NCBI GenBank assembly: GCA_902517495.1 | Contig: CABYCO010000002.1 | Span: forward strand, 1-64,000 | Direction: 5' to 3' | DNA length: 64,000 bases | Source of the DNA: an uncultured Pelagibacteraceae bacterium | GTDB taxonomy: Bacteria > Pseudomonadota > Alphaproteobacteria > Pelagibacterales > Pelagibacteraceae | Part shown: one piece after another, positions 1 to 9,235 of the stretch | Position numbering within the stretch: position 1 is the stretch's first letter | How the letters are laid out: each line of letters begins with the position of its first letter | Program-made: the position numbers and the translations under genes | The notes under the pieces: generated by a model | What the model was told of the DNA's origin: nothing | What the model saw: the letters and a program-made list of their open reading frames with translations, nothing else | Databases searched by the model: none

Positions 1-1
1 A

Positions 2-787
2 ACAGGAACAAAAAAAAATCATATAATCAATAAGAGAGTTATATATATAAATAATAATACAAAAAATATTTCAAAAATTTTAAATAAAAGAAAAAAAAGA
101 ATACACTCTGTGTTTCATTTTGGTGAATTTTCAAGAATATATCAAAGTTTTAAAAATTTAAATAACTGTGTAGATTCTAACTCAACTGGATCATTCGAAG
201 TTTTTAATTTTTGTTTAAAAAATAAAATAAAATTAGTTTACTCTGCTACTTCAGCGACTCTTGGAAACAATGGGGATGATACAAATTTATCTCCTTATGC
301 TTTTACAAAAGGGAAAAATTTAGAACTCTTAGAAAATTTAAAAAAATGGTATAAATTAAATTGTGAAATTATATATTTTTATAATGTTTATGGACCAAAT
401 CAAATTTTAAAAGGAAGTATGGCTGCAGTTATTGGAATTTTTGAGGATAACTATAAAAAAAATAAACCTTTACCTATAGTAAAACCTGGCAATCAATCCA
501 GAAGGTTTACGCATATAAGTGATACCATTAGAGTGTGTATTGAAGCGTGGAAAAAAAATAAATCAAAACATTACAGCATTTCTCATAAAGAAAGTTATAC
601 CATTAAAAATGTAGCAAAAATGTTTGATTGTAAGGTCAAATTTCTTCCTCCAAGAGCAGGTGAGAGGTATGCATCAGCTCTAACTGATATTAATCAATCA
701 AATCTTATACAAAAAAGATTTGGTAAAATCTCATTAAAGAATTATATCAAAGAGTTCAAAAAAACTGTCAAATTAAATAATAAATAG
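2..787 (+). CDS. NAD-dependent epimerase/dehydratase (sugar-nucleotide), 5'-truncated by the window edge
   Basis: Frame is open from base 2 (TGTKKNHIINKRVIYINNN...KRIHSVFHFGEFSRIYQSF...); YxxxK motif in SPYAFTKGK and YNVYGPNQ typical of extended SDRs. The ORF-track start at 110 is an internal GTG. Confidence 0.85.
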   Translation, partial: TGTKKNHIINKRVIYINNNTKNISKILNKRKKRIHSVFHFGEFSRIYQSFKNLNNCVDSNSTGSFEVFNFCLKNKIKLVYSATSATLGNNGDDTNLSPYAFTKGKNLELLENLKKWYKLNCEIIYFYNVYGPNQILKGSMAAVIGIFEDNYKKNKPLPIVKPGNQSRRFTHISDTIRVCIEAWKKNKSKHYSISHKESYTIKNVAKMFDCKVKFLPPRAGERYASALTDINQSNLIQKRFGKISLKNYIKEFKKTVKLNNK

Positions 788-859
788 GTAAATATTAAGT
801 ATTTTCATATTTTTAATAAATTTGATTTACAAATATTATAATTTAAGTATAAAAACTCT

Positions 860-975
860 GCCTGGTAATTATTGCGTAAGGGCAATACCCGATCCCATCC
901 CGAACTCGGAAGTCAAGCCTTACTGCGCCGATGGTACTTTGTCTTAAGACATGGAAGAGTAGGACATTGCCAGGC
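860..975 (+). rRNA. rrf: 5S ribosomal RNA
   Basis: Terminal helix GCCTGGTAAT/ATTGCCAGGC and 5S core GATCCCATCCCGAACTCGGAAGTCAAGCC...GCGCCGATGGTACT...GGAAGAGTAGGACATTGCCAGGC; ends approximate by 1-2 nt. Confidence 0.95.
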
Positions 976-983
976 TATTAATT

Positions 984-1109
984 ATGAAAATTGCAAGTTC
1001 ACTTAAATCACTCAAAAAAAGAGATCTTAACTCTAAGTTAGTTAGAAGAAGAGGAAGAGTTTACATAATTAACAAAAAAAATCCAAAATTTAAAGCAAGA
1101 CAAAAATAA
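984..1109 (+). CDS. rpmJ: 50S ribosomal protein L36
   Basis: Translation [41 protein letters not shown]; too short for the ORF track. Confidence 0.95.
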   Translation: MKIASSLKSLKKRDLNSKLVRRRGRVYIINKKNPKFKARQK

Positions 1110-1124
1110 CCAAAAATAAATTAA

Positions 1125-2213
1125 ATGATTATTGCGTCTTTTTCAGAAAACAAGGATATTGAGAAAAGAATTGCAATTACACCAGAAATTGCAAAAAAAT
1201 ATATTGAAGTAGGTTTTGATGTCATGTTATCAAAGAATTATGGAAATCATTTAGGTTTTCAGGATCAAGACTTTTCAGAGTTAGGAGTGAAAATCTGCGA
1301 TAAAGATAATGAAATTTTTAATAAGGCAGATATTATTTTACAATTAGGTTTATTATCAGATGAAAAATGTTCTTTAATTAAATACAACCAAATATTAGTA
1401 GGCGTTTTAAATCCCTATGCAAATAAAGATAAGTTAGATAACTTAGTCAAAAAAAAAATTAAAGCATTTTCTTTAGAATTACTTCCTAGAATCACGAGAG
1501 CTCAATCAATGGATATACTTTCTTCGCAAGCTAATCTAGCTGGCTATAAAGCAGTGGTAGAGTCGTTTGCTAATTTTGAAAAAGCAATACCTATGATGAT
1601 GACAGCTGCAGGAACAATACCTGCTGCTAAAGTCTTAGTTGTTGGTGCTGGTGTAGCTGGACTACAAGCGATTGCAACTGCAAAAAGAATGGGTGCGATT
1701 GTTTTTGCTACAGATGTAAGAATGGCTTCTAAAGAACAAGTTGAAAGTCTAGGTGGAAAATTTTTAACTGTTGAAGGTGCTGAAAATCTTGAAACAGAAG
1801 GAGGTTATGCCAAAGAAGCATCTGAAGAGTTTAAAAAAAAACAAGAAGATTTGTTGTCTGAAACTTTAAAAAAAATTGATATTGTTATTTGCACAGCTCT
1901 AATTCCAGGAAAAAAGGCTCCAGTTATCATTAAAGAGAAAATGATGAAAAATATGCAACCCGGGACTGTCATCTATGATTTGGCTGCTATTCAGGGAGGT
2001 AATACAGCATACACACAGGTCGATAGTATTGTTGAAAAAGAGGGTGTAAAAATTATGGGGGAAACAAATATTCTTAACAAATTACCTATTTCAGCCTCTA
2101 GTCTTTATGCAAAAAACGTCTTTAATTTTATTTTAAATTTATTTGATAAAGAAAAAAACGAAATTAATATAAATTTAAAAGATGAAATTATTGAAAAAAC
2201 ACTAATAAAATAA
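1125..2213 (+). CDS. pntA: NAD(P) transhydrogenase subunit alpha part 1
   Basis: Alanine dehydrogenase/PNT N-terminal and NAD-binding domains (SENKDIEKRIAITPEIAKKY, VLVVGAGVAGLQAIATAKRMGA); followed by the other pnt subunits. Confidence 0.95.
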   Translation: MIIASFSENKDIEKRIAITPEIAKKYIEVGFDVMLSKNYGNHLGFQDQDFSELGVKICDKDNEIFNKADIILQLGLLSDEKCSLIKYNQILVGVLNPYANKDKLDNLVKKKIKAFSLELLPRITRAQSMDILSSQANLAGYKAVVESFANFEKAIPMMMTAAGTIPAAKVLVVGAGVAGLQAIATAKRMGAIVFATDVRMASKEQVESLGGKFLTVEGAENLETEGGYAKEASEEFKKKQEDLLSETLKKIDIVICTALIPGKKAPVIIKEKMMKNMQPGTVIYDLAAIQGGNTAYTQVDSIVEKEGVKIMGETNILNKLPISASSLYAKNVFNFILNLFDKEKNEININLKDEIIEKTLIK

Positions 2214-2218
2214 AAATT

Positions 2219-2533
2219 ATGGAAATTGACCCTTTAATATTTAGATTAAGCATATTTATTCTATCAATATTTGTTGGTTACTATGTTGTTTGGAGTGTAA
2301 CCCCATCTTTGCATACTCCTTTAATGTCAGTAACTAATGCAATATCCTCTGTAATTATAGTTGGAGCAATCATTGCAGGACTGTCTGGCAATAGTAATAA
2401 TATTTTTAATACTTCAAGTATTTTCGGATTTTTAGCAATTTCATTAGCAGCAATAAATATTTTTGGTGGTTTTCTTGTAACCCAAAGAATGTTGGCAATG
2501 TACAAAAAAAAGAAAAAGGAGACTAAGAAGTGA
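2219..2533 (+). CDS. pntAB: NAD(P) transhydrogenase subunit alpha part 2 (membrane)
   Basis: Short membrane protein with HTPLMSVTNAISS motif between pntA and pntB. Confidence 0.94.
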   Translation: MEIDPLIFRLSIFILSIFVGYYVVWSVTPSLHTPLMSVTNAISSVIIVGAIIAGLSGNSNNIFNTSSIFGFLAISLAAINIFGGFLVTQRMLAMYKKKKKETKK

Positions 2534-3927
2534 TTTCTCCAAATTTATCAGCAATTTTTTATTTGATTTCTGGTGTTCTTTTCATTTTAGCACTAAGGGG
2601 GCTTTCTTCTCCTGAAACTTCCAGACAAGGAAATTTATTGGGAATTTGTGGGATGATCATTGCAATAACTGTTACTTTTCTTTCAATAGGAAATTTTTCG
2701 AGTGGAATTATCTATGTGATAATTTTTCTTTTAATTGGTGGTTTGATTGGCGCATTTATTGCCTATAGAATTCCGATGACTGCTATGCCTGAATTAGTTG
2801 CAGGCTTCCATAGTCTCGTTGGATTAGCAGCTGTGTTTGTCGCTATCTCAGCTTTTTTAAATCCTGCTGCATTTAATTTAGGATCGCCCGGAAACATAAA
2901 AATTGGAAGTTTAATAGAAATGTCAATTGGGGCATCAGTAGGTGCTATAACTTTCTCAGGCTCAATTATTGCATTTTTAAAACTTCAAGGAATTATGTCA
3001 GGTTCACCAATAACATTTAAAGGCCAACATCCACTAAACGCAATAATTTTAGCTTCAATAATAGTCTTAATATTTTTACTTTGTTCAACTCAATCTAACA
3101 GTCTTTTTTGGATGTTACTCGCAGTATCTTTTTTAATAGGTTTTTTATTGATTATTCCAATCGGTGGTGCAGATATGCCAGTAGTTATTTCTATGCTAAA
3201 TTCATACTCTGGTTGGGCAGCTGCGGGAATTGGATTTACTTTAGAAAATACAGCTTTAATTATTACTGGTGCATTAGTAGGTTCATCAGGTGCAATATTA
3301 TCCTATATAATGTGTAAAGGAATGAATCGTTCATTCTTTAACGTAATTCTAGGTGGATTTGGAGCTACAGAACAATCTTCTGAAAATCAAAATAAAGAGC
3401 AGAGACCAGTAAAGAGTGGTAATGCAGATGATGCGGCTTTTTTAATGAAAAATGCTTCATCAGTTATAATTGTGCCAGGATATGGAATGGCTGTAGCGCA
3501 AGCCCAACATGCACTTAGAGAGATGGTAGATACTTTAAAAAAAAATGATATAAAAGTTTCTTATGCAATTCATCCTGTAGCGGGAAGAATGCCAGGCCAT
3601 ATGAATGTTTTATTAGCAGAAGCAAATGTTCCATATGACGAGGTATATGAATTAGAGGAAATAAATAGTGATTTTGCAAATGCGGATGTTGCATTTGTAA
3701 TTGGAGCAAACGACGTAACAAACCCAGTTGCTAAAACTGATCCTCAAAGTCCTATTTATGGCATGCCTGTTCTTGATGTCGAAAAGTGTAAATCAGTTTT
3801 ATTTGTTAAAAGAAGCCTTTCTCCAGGTTATGCAGGAATTGATAATGACTTATTTTATAAAGAAAATACATTAATGTTGTTTGCAGATGCAAAAAAAATG
3901 ACTGAGGAAATTACCAAGAATTTATAG
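2530..3927 (+). CDS. pntB: NAD(P) transhydrogenase subunit beta
   Basis: Membrane domain plus dIII NADP-binding domain (VIIVPGYGMAVAQAQHALREM, FVIGANDVTNPVAKTDPQSPIYGMPVLDV); GTG start overlapping the upstream gene. Confidence 0.96.
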   Translation: MISPNLSAIFYLISGVLFILALRGLSSPETSRQGNLLGICGMIIAITVTFLSIGNFSSGIIYVIIFLLIGGLIGAFIAYRIPMTAMPELVAGFHSLVGLAAVFVAISAFLNPAAFNLGSPGNIKIGSLIEMSIGASVGAITFSGSIIAFLKLQGIMSGSPITFKGQHPLNAIILASIIVLIFLLCSTQSNSLFWMLLAVSFLIGFLLIIPIGGADMPVVISMLNSYSGWAAAGIGFTLENTALIITGALVGSSGAILSYIMCKGMNRSFFNVILGGFGATEQSSENQNKEQRPVKSGNADDAAFLMKNASSVIIVPGYGMAVAQAQHALREMVDTLKKNDIKVSYAIHPVAGRMPGHMNVLLAEANVPYDEVYELEEINSDFANADVAFVIGANDVTNPVAKTDPQSPIYGMPVLDVEKCKSVLFVKRSLSPGYAGIDNDLFYKENTLMLFADAKKMTEEITKNL

Positions 3928-3957
3928 TAATTATCAAAATTAATTTATTTGATTAAT

Positions 3958-4034
3958 TGGTTGCGGGGGACGGATTTGAACCGCCGACCTCAAGGTTATG
4001 AGCCTTGCGAGCTACCAGGCTGCTCCACCCCGCG
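3958..4034 (-). tRNA. initiator tRNA-fMet (CAT anticodon)
   Basis: Reverse complement CGCGGGGTGGAGCAGCCTGGTAGCTCGCAAGGCTCATAACCTTGAGGTCGGCGGTTCAAATCCGTCCCCCGCAACCA; C1xA72 mismatch and A11-U24 pair are initiator hallmarks. Confidence 0.95.
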
Positions 4035-4038
4035 GTAT

Positions 4039-4233
4039 TTAAATTCTATTTTTGAGCTTATTAAGTTTTTTTACTCTTTTAATATTTTCCTGAAGTAACC
4101 TTTTTTTCTTTTCAGATGGTTTCTCGTATGTATTTTTAAGCTTTATAATCTTAAAAAAACCATCTCTTTGAAGTTTTCTTTTTAAAACCCTTAAAGCTTG
4201 CTCTATATTATTATCTTTTACTTCTATTTTAAT
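4039..4233 (-). CDS. rpsU: 30S ribosomal protein S21, apparent ATT start
   Basis: Reverse-strand translation (I)KIEVKDNNIEQALRVLKRKLQRDGFFKIIKLKNTYEKPSEKKKRLLQENIKRVKKLNKLKNRI*, an S21 protein; not in the ORF track because the frame has no ATG/GTG/TTG before an upstream TAG. Confidence 0.88.
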   Translation of the reverse strand: MKIEVKDNNIEQALRVLKRKLQRDGFFKIIKLKNTYEKPSEKKKRLLQENIKRVKKLNKLKNRI

Positions 4234-4237
4234 AACT

Positions 4238-4243
4238 ACCTCC
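4238..4243 (-). promoter_or_regulatory. Shine-Dalgarno GGAGGT of rpsU
   Basis: Reverse strand CTGGAGGTAGTTATTAAAATAGAA; GGAGGT ends 4 nt before the ATT codon. Confidence 0.7.
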
Positions 4244-4282
4244 AGAAAGGGGACTAACTAACACTTTATATTTAGTTTGTCT

Positions 4283-4288
4283 ATTATA
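4283..4288 (-). promoter_or_regulatory. candidate -10 element (TATAAT) upstream of rpsU
   Basis: Reverse strand TTTAAATATAATAGAC between trcR and rpsU; no clear -35 asserted. Confidence 0.4.
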
Positions 4289-4308
4289 TTTAAAGTTCGA
4301 ATTTTTCA

Positions 4309-4875
4309 TTATTTTGAATTCAATTTTTCTTCTTTTTTTCTCTCTCTTGATATTCTTCTAACTGCCTTTTCTAAAGCATCTGCTAAATCTTTTTGCGTAA
4401 ATAATCCCATTGCAACAGGATCTTTAGCATTTAAATTATTAAAATTCCAATAGCTTTTATTTCTTATTGCAGTGGCTGAATTTTTTGTAATGCCCACTAA
4501 TTTTGCTATTTGTGAGTCTTTTAGACTTGGGTGTTGTTTGATTAGCCACAAAGCGGAGTCTGGTTTATCTTGACGTTTAGAAAGTGGAATATACTTTTTA
4601 GATTTTTTTTCTTCACTTTCAATTTCAATATCATTCACTTTTAATATTAATGGTCTAAGAGGATCATTTGAAGACAGCTCCACTTCTTCTTTAGTTAATT
4701 GTCCAGCTATAATCGGATTATAACCAACAATTCCTTTTGCAACTTCTCCGTCGGCAATTCCCTGGATTTCAACTTCATGTAGTTTGCAAAAATCTGCAAT
4801 CTGGCTAAAAGTTAATGATGTATTCTCTACTAACCAAACAGCTGTAGCCATTGGCATTAATGGTGCGTTGTTCAT
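4309..4875 (-). CDS. trcR: DUF1013 / TrcR-type cell-cycle transcriptional regulator
   Basis: MPMATAVWLVENTSLTFSQIADFCKLHEVEIQGIADGEV and PDSALWLIKQHPSLKDSQIAKLVGITKNSATAIRNKSYWN are characteristic of the alphaproteobacterial DUF1013 family. Confidence 0.85.
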   Translation of the reverse strand: MNNAPLMPMATAVWLVENTSLTFSQIADFCKLHEVEIQGIADGEVAKGIVGYNPIIAGQLTKEEVELSSNDPLRPLILKVNDIEIESEEKKSKKYIPLSKRQDKPDSALWLIKQHPSLKDSQIAKLVGITKNSATAIRNKSYWNFNNLNAKDPVAMGLFTQKDLADALEKAVRRISRERKKEEKLNSK

Positions 4876-5102
4876 TATTTATTTTCAGATCTAAAATTTT
4901 GAAATTTCTTGTTAAATTTGCTTACTCTACCTTTGTCCATTAACTTTTGCTTTCCTCCAGTCCAAGCAGCATGAGATTTTGGATCAATTTCAAGCTTCAA
5001 TGTTTCCCCTTCCGATCCCCATGTTGATCTTGTTTCGAATTGTGTACCATCTGTCATTTCGACAGTTATTTTATGGTAGTTAGGATGTAAGTTTTTTTTC
5101 AT
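4875..5102 (-). CDS. rpmE: 50S ribosomal protein L31
   Basis: [54 protein letters not shown]. Confidence 0.95.
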   Translation of the reverse strand: MKKNLHPNYHKITVEMTDGTQFETRSTWGSEGETLKLEIDPKSHAAWTGGKQKLMDKGRVSKFNKKFQNFRSENK

Positions 5103-5137
5103 AGCCGGTTTTATAACAAAAAGTCTACTAAAAACAA

Positions 5138-5884
5138 TTAAAAGTTATCAAGTTTTTTCATCATTTTTGAATAAATAACATTGCTAGCAGCTCTAATATC
5201 TATGTTATTATAATCATATTTAGAAATATCATTTATAGTACCTCCTGCTTCCTCAACAATTAACGCTCCAGCCGCCACATCCCATAAGTTAATTTTATTA
5301 TGAAAAAACCCATCTAATCTTCCAGAACCAACATAAGCCAAATCAAGAGCTGCACATCCAGAGCTTCGCATATTTAAACTAGGATATATCTTTTTTAGAC
5401 CATCTTGGTCAGATGAAAATAAACATTCTTCGATAATACTTTTATTAGATACTCTTATTCTATGATTATTATAAAAGGCCCCATTATTTTTTTCTGCAAA
5501 AAAAATTTCATTTTTTATTGGATCATGTATCAGACCTGATTTTAACTCATTATCTATTTTTAGAGCTACAGAAATCGCAAAATGAGGAATTCCATGTAAA
5601 AAATTAGTTGTTCCATCTATTGGATCAATGATCCAAAGTTTATCTTTGTCATTATTTTCAATTTTTCCACTTTCTTCAGTTAAAAAAGAATAACTTTTTT
5701 TTGCTTTAGTCAATTCTTGAATTAAAATTTCCTCAACTTTTCTGTCAGTTTTCGTTACAAAGTCTCTTGGTCCTTTTTTTGCGACTTGCAAATTTTCAAT
5801 TTCACCGAAGTCTCTGATAATTGCTTTAGAAGCTTTTTCACAAGCTTTAATCATAATATTTAGGATAGGAGAGATAGAATTCAT
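5138..5884 (-). CDS. suhB: inositol-1-monophosphatase family protein
   Basis: Motifs [26 protein letters not shown] and [17 protein letters not shown]. Confidence 0.92.
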   Translation of the reverse strand: MNSISPILNIMIKACEKASKAIIRDFGEIENLQVAKKGPRDFVTKTDRKVEEILIQELTKAKKSYSFLTEESGKIENNDKDKLWIIDPIDGTTNFLHGIPHFAISVALKIDNELKSGLIHDPIKNEIFFAEKNNGAFYNNHRIRVSNKSIIEECLFSSDQDGLKKIYPSLNMRSSGCAALDLAYVGSGRLDGFFHNKINLWDVAAGALIVEEAGGTINDISKYDYNNIDIRAASNVIYSKMMKKLDNF

Positions 5885-6447
5885 TAATTAATTTTTTTAA
5901 TATATTCTAGTGTTCTAGTATCTATAATAATTTCATCATCAGGCTCTACAAATGGAGGGACCTGCACTTTTATTCCATTATCCAGAATAGCAGGTTTGTA
6001 TGAAGAAGAAACTGTTTGACCTTTCAGAGCAGCATCAGTACTAGAAATTTTACAATTTACTTGATTTGGAAGTTCAATTGAAATGGGACCGTCATTAAAA
6101 AAACTAAGTGTTACCTCAAGATTTTCAGTTAATAGTTTACCTTTTTCACCAACAATATCTTTTTTAACCTCTGTTTGTTCAAATGTTTTAGGATTCATAA
6201 AAAAATAATTATTTTCATCTGAATAAAGATAGTTAAAATTTATTTCCTCTAACGACGCTTTTTCTACAGACTCGCTAGATCTAAATCTTTCATTGAGTTT
6301 TGTATTTTTTCCAACACTTTTCATTTCTACTTGAGCAAAGGCACCTCCTTTGCCAGGTTTTACATGTTGAGTTTTGAGAACTTGCCATAAATCATTTTTA
6401 TAATCTAAAAGCATCCCAACTCTAATTTCTCCTGCGTTAATTTTCAT
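5884..6447 (-). CDS. efp: elongation factor P
   Basis: KPGKGGAFAQVEMKSVGKNTKLNERFRSSESVE and C-terminal QVPPFVEPDDEIIIDTRTLEY. Confidence 0.97.
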   Translation of the reverse strand: MKINAGEIRVGMLLDYKNDLWQVLKTQHVKPGKGGAFAQVEMKSVGKNTKLNERFRSSESVEKASLEEINFNYLYSDENNYFFMNPKTFEQTEVKKDIVGEKGKLLTENLEVTLSFFNDGPISIELPNQVNCKISSTDAALKGQTVSSSYKPAILDNGIKVQVPPFVEPDDEIIIDTRTLEYIKKIN

Positions 6448-7058
6448 TTTAATAATTCAATTGCTTTTTTTGGTTTGTATTTTTTATTATTCCAAATGTA
6501 GCCTGAGATAGCTAAAAAATTAGCTTTATTCAATAACAGATTTCTGTAATTCTCAGAGTTCACACCACCTATTGCAACTATAGGAATATTTGTTAACTTT
6601 TTTACTTCTGTTAAAATTTTTGTATTAGCACGAAATTTTATTTTCTTAGTTTTTGTTGAATAAAATGCCCCAAAAGCCAAATAGTCTGCTTTCAATTTAA
6701 TAGCTTTCTTTGCCAATGTTAGAGAATTATGACAAGTAATACCTATAATCTTATTTCCAATTATTTTACGTGCTTTTCGAAAAATCATATCTTTTTGACC
6801 TAAATGACAACCGTCTGCATTAAGTTTTTTTGCTAACCAAGGATCATCATTTACTAGAAATTTTACCTTTTTAGCTCTACATAATTTTTTTAGTTTCTTT
6901 CCAATAAAAATTTTTCGATTTAATGAGTATTTTTTGAGTCTCATTTGAAAAAAACTTACTTTATTTGAATTTAACACAGATTTAAGATCTTTGTAGAAGT
7001 CTTTGGTTATTTTATTTGGAGAAATAAGATAAATAAATCTTTTTTTATTTATTTTCAA
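6444..7058 (-). CDS. thiE: thiamine-phosphate synthase family protein
   Basis: TIM-barrel motifs FLVNDDPWLAKKLNADGCHLGQKD, GITCHNSL, DYLAFGAFYSTKTK, IPIVAIGGV. Confidence 0.88.
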   Translation of the reverse strand: MKINKKRFIYLISPNKITKDFYKDLKSVLNSNKVSFFQMRLKKYSLNRKIFIGKKLKKLCRAKKVKFLVNDDPWLAKKLNADGCHLGQKDMIFRKARKIIGNKIIGITCHNSLTLAKKAIKLKADYLAFGAFYSTKTKKIKFRANTKILTEVKKLTNIPIVAIGGVNSENYRNLLLNKANFLAISGYIWNNKKYKPKKAIELLK

Positions 7059-8055
7059 GTTCTACAGACCATTTCCCTTTAGAAGCCAAAGAACACATTC
7101 TAGCTCTATGATTAAAAGTATTTTGAGTTGCCTCTTTATTTTTTATATCTTTTGACCATTGCCTAAGAGCACTATGCTGAAGAGCTCTTCCGTAAGAGTA
7201 TGTCATTATAAAATTTGTATTATTATTTTTATTAATTAAATTTAAATTTTCTGTTGCTTCTATTTCTGATTGACCTCCAGACAAAAATGCAACTCCTGGT
7301 ACTTCACTAGGTACTGACTTTTTAAGACATTCAAGTGTTTTTTCTGAAACTTCCTCATTAGAGATTTGATGTTTAGACTTGTTTCCAGCTAAAATCATAT
7401 TTGGTTTTAATATAATTCCAGAAAGATCAATTTTATGTAAAATTAATTCCTCAAAACATTTTTGAATTACTTCTGATGTTTTGTTTAAACAGATTTCTGC
7501 AGAATGGTCCCCATCCATTAATACTTCTGGTTCTACTATTGGAACCATTCTACTTTCTTGAACTAGGGCAGAGTATCTCGCAAGAGCATGAGCATTACTA
7601 TGTATTGCTAGTTTACTAGGATATTCCTTGCTTATGGTATACACACCTCTCCATTTTGTAAATCGTGCTCCAAGTTTATAATATTTATTTAATCTTTCCC
7701 TAAGCCCATCTAGTCCTTCCGTAATTTTTTCTTCAGAGGATTTTGCCAAATCTTTAGCACCTGTATCAACTTTTATTCCAGGTATAGCTCCTGAGGAAGA
7801 AATCAAATCTGGGATTGAATTTCCGTAATTTGTTTTTTGATTTATTGTTTCATCGTATAGAATAACACCACCTATACAATCTTTCATACTATCTGATGAA
7901 AAGAGAGTTTCTCTAAATAAAAGTCTATTTTCTGGGGACGAAGTTATATTTACGGAGGCAAGCCTTTTCGTCATAGTTCCATTGCTTTCATCTGCTGCAA
8001 GAATACCTTTGCCATTAGAAATTATTTTAAGTACGATTTTATTAAGTTCTGTCAT
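7045..8055 (-). CDS. class I fructose-bisphosphate aldolase
   Basis: GKGILAADESNGTMTKRL, GGVILYDETI, IVEPEVLMDGDHS, ILKPNM, GVAFLSGGQSE. Confidence 0.94.
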   Translation of the reverse strand: MTELNKIVLKIISNGKGILAADESNGTMTKRLASVNITSSPENRLLFRETLFSSDSMKDCIGGVILYDETINQKTNYGNSIPDLISSSGAIPGIKVDTGAKDLAKSSEEKITEGLDGLRERLNKYYKLGARFTKWRGVYTISKEYPSKLAIHSNAHALARYSALVQESRMVPIVEPEVLMDGDHSAEICLNKTSEVIQKCFEELILHKIDLSGIILKPNMILAGNKSKHQISNEEVSEKTLECLKKSVPSEVPGVAFLSGGQSEIEATENLNLINKNNNTNFIMTYSYGRALQHSALRQWSKDIKNKEATQNTFNHRARMCSLASKGKWSVELENK

Positions 8056-8056
8056 A

Positions 8057-9235
8057 TCAATTTAAAGCAATTATACCAGGAAGGTTTTTACCTTCAAGAT
8101 ATTCTAAAAAAGCGCCACCTGCAGTTGAAACAAAATTAAAATTATTTATTACATTTAAATTATTTAATAACGAAACGGTATCGCCACCACCTATAACTGA
8201 AAAAATTTTGTTCATTTTATTATTTTCAATTATTTTGTTTGCTATCTCAATACTTCCATCAGCAAAATTTGGATTTTCAAAATATCCAGCTGGTCCGTTC
8301 CATAATATAGTTTTACTATTATCTATAATTTTTTTAATTTTATTTATAGTTTTTGGCCCGATATCTAAAATCATTTCATTAGACTTTACTTGATCCAATT
8401 CTTTATTTTGCGATGAACCATTTAAATTTACAGATACAGCTACATCCTCAGGGTAGAGCAATTTGCAGTTTTCTTTTTTTGAAAGTAAGATAATTTCTTC
8501 AATTATTTTATTACAATTTTTTTCTTTAATTGATTTTCCAATATTATTTCCAAAATACTCAATAAAATTATTTGCCATACCTCCAACAATAATAATATTG
8601 TCAAATTTGGGAATCAAATTTTTTATAATATTTATTTTAGTCGATATTTTAGATCCTCCAATTATGCATGTTATTGGTTTTACAATTTCAGTGGTAATTT
8701 TATTTAAAGCTTTGACTTCTTCGTCAAGTTGTAATCCCGAAAAGGATGGTAAAAATCTGCAAATCTGATGAATTGATGCGTGAGATCGATGTGAGCAAGA
8801 AAAAGCATCATTAACATAAATATCACCTAGATTTGCTAGATGCTTTGCAAATTTAATGTCATTATTTTCCTCCTCTGAATAAAACCTAATATTTTCTAAA
8901 ATCAGAATTTCTTCATTGAATTTGTCAAAAAATTCTTTGTTTTGTATTTCATTAATATTTTTTGTTATTAGTCTGACGTTTATATTTAGTTTTTTTTGCA
9001 AATCTTTAGCAATTGGTTTTAAAGATAACCAACTTATAATTTTTCCTTTTGGCCTTCCAACATGCGATAAAATTATGACTTTAGTCTTTTGATGAATTAA
9101 AAAATTTAATGTAGGTAGAATTTTGTCAATTCTTGTTGCATCAATTATTTTTTCTTTTTTTAGAGGAACGTTTAAGTCTAATCTTAATAATATTTTTTTT
9201 TTGTTAAGGTTTTTTTCATAAATTATACTTCTCAT
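8057..9235 (-). CDS. pgk: phosphoglycerate kinase
   Basis: LLRLDLNVPL, LSHVGRPKG, NDAFSCSHRSHAS, GGSKISTK, NGPAGYFE, GGGDTVSLL, STAGGAFLEYLEGK. Confidence 0.97.
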   Translation of the reverse strand: MRSIIYEKNLNKKKILLRLDLNVPLKKEKIIDATRIDKILPTLNFLIHQKTKVIILSHVGRPKGKIISWLSLKPIAKDLQKKLNINVRLITKNINEIQNKEFFDKFNEEILILENIRFYSEEENNDIKFAKHLANLGDIYVNDAFSCSHRSHASIHQICRFLPSFSGLQLDEEVKALNKITTEIVKPITCIIGGSKISTKINIIKNLIPKFDNIIIVGGMANNFIEYFGNNIGKSIKEKNCNKIIEEIILLSKKENCKLLYPEDVAVSVNLNGSSQNKELDQVKSNEMILDIGPKTINKIKKIIDNSKTILWNGPAGYFENPNFADGSIEIANKIIENNKMNKIFSVIGGGDTVSLLNNLNVINNFNFVSTAGGAFLEYLEGKNLPGIIALN

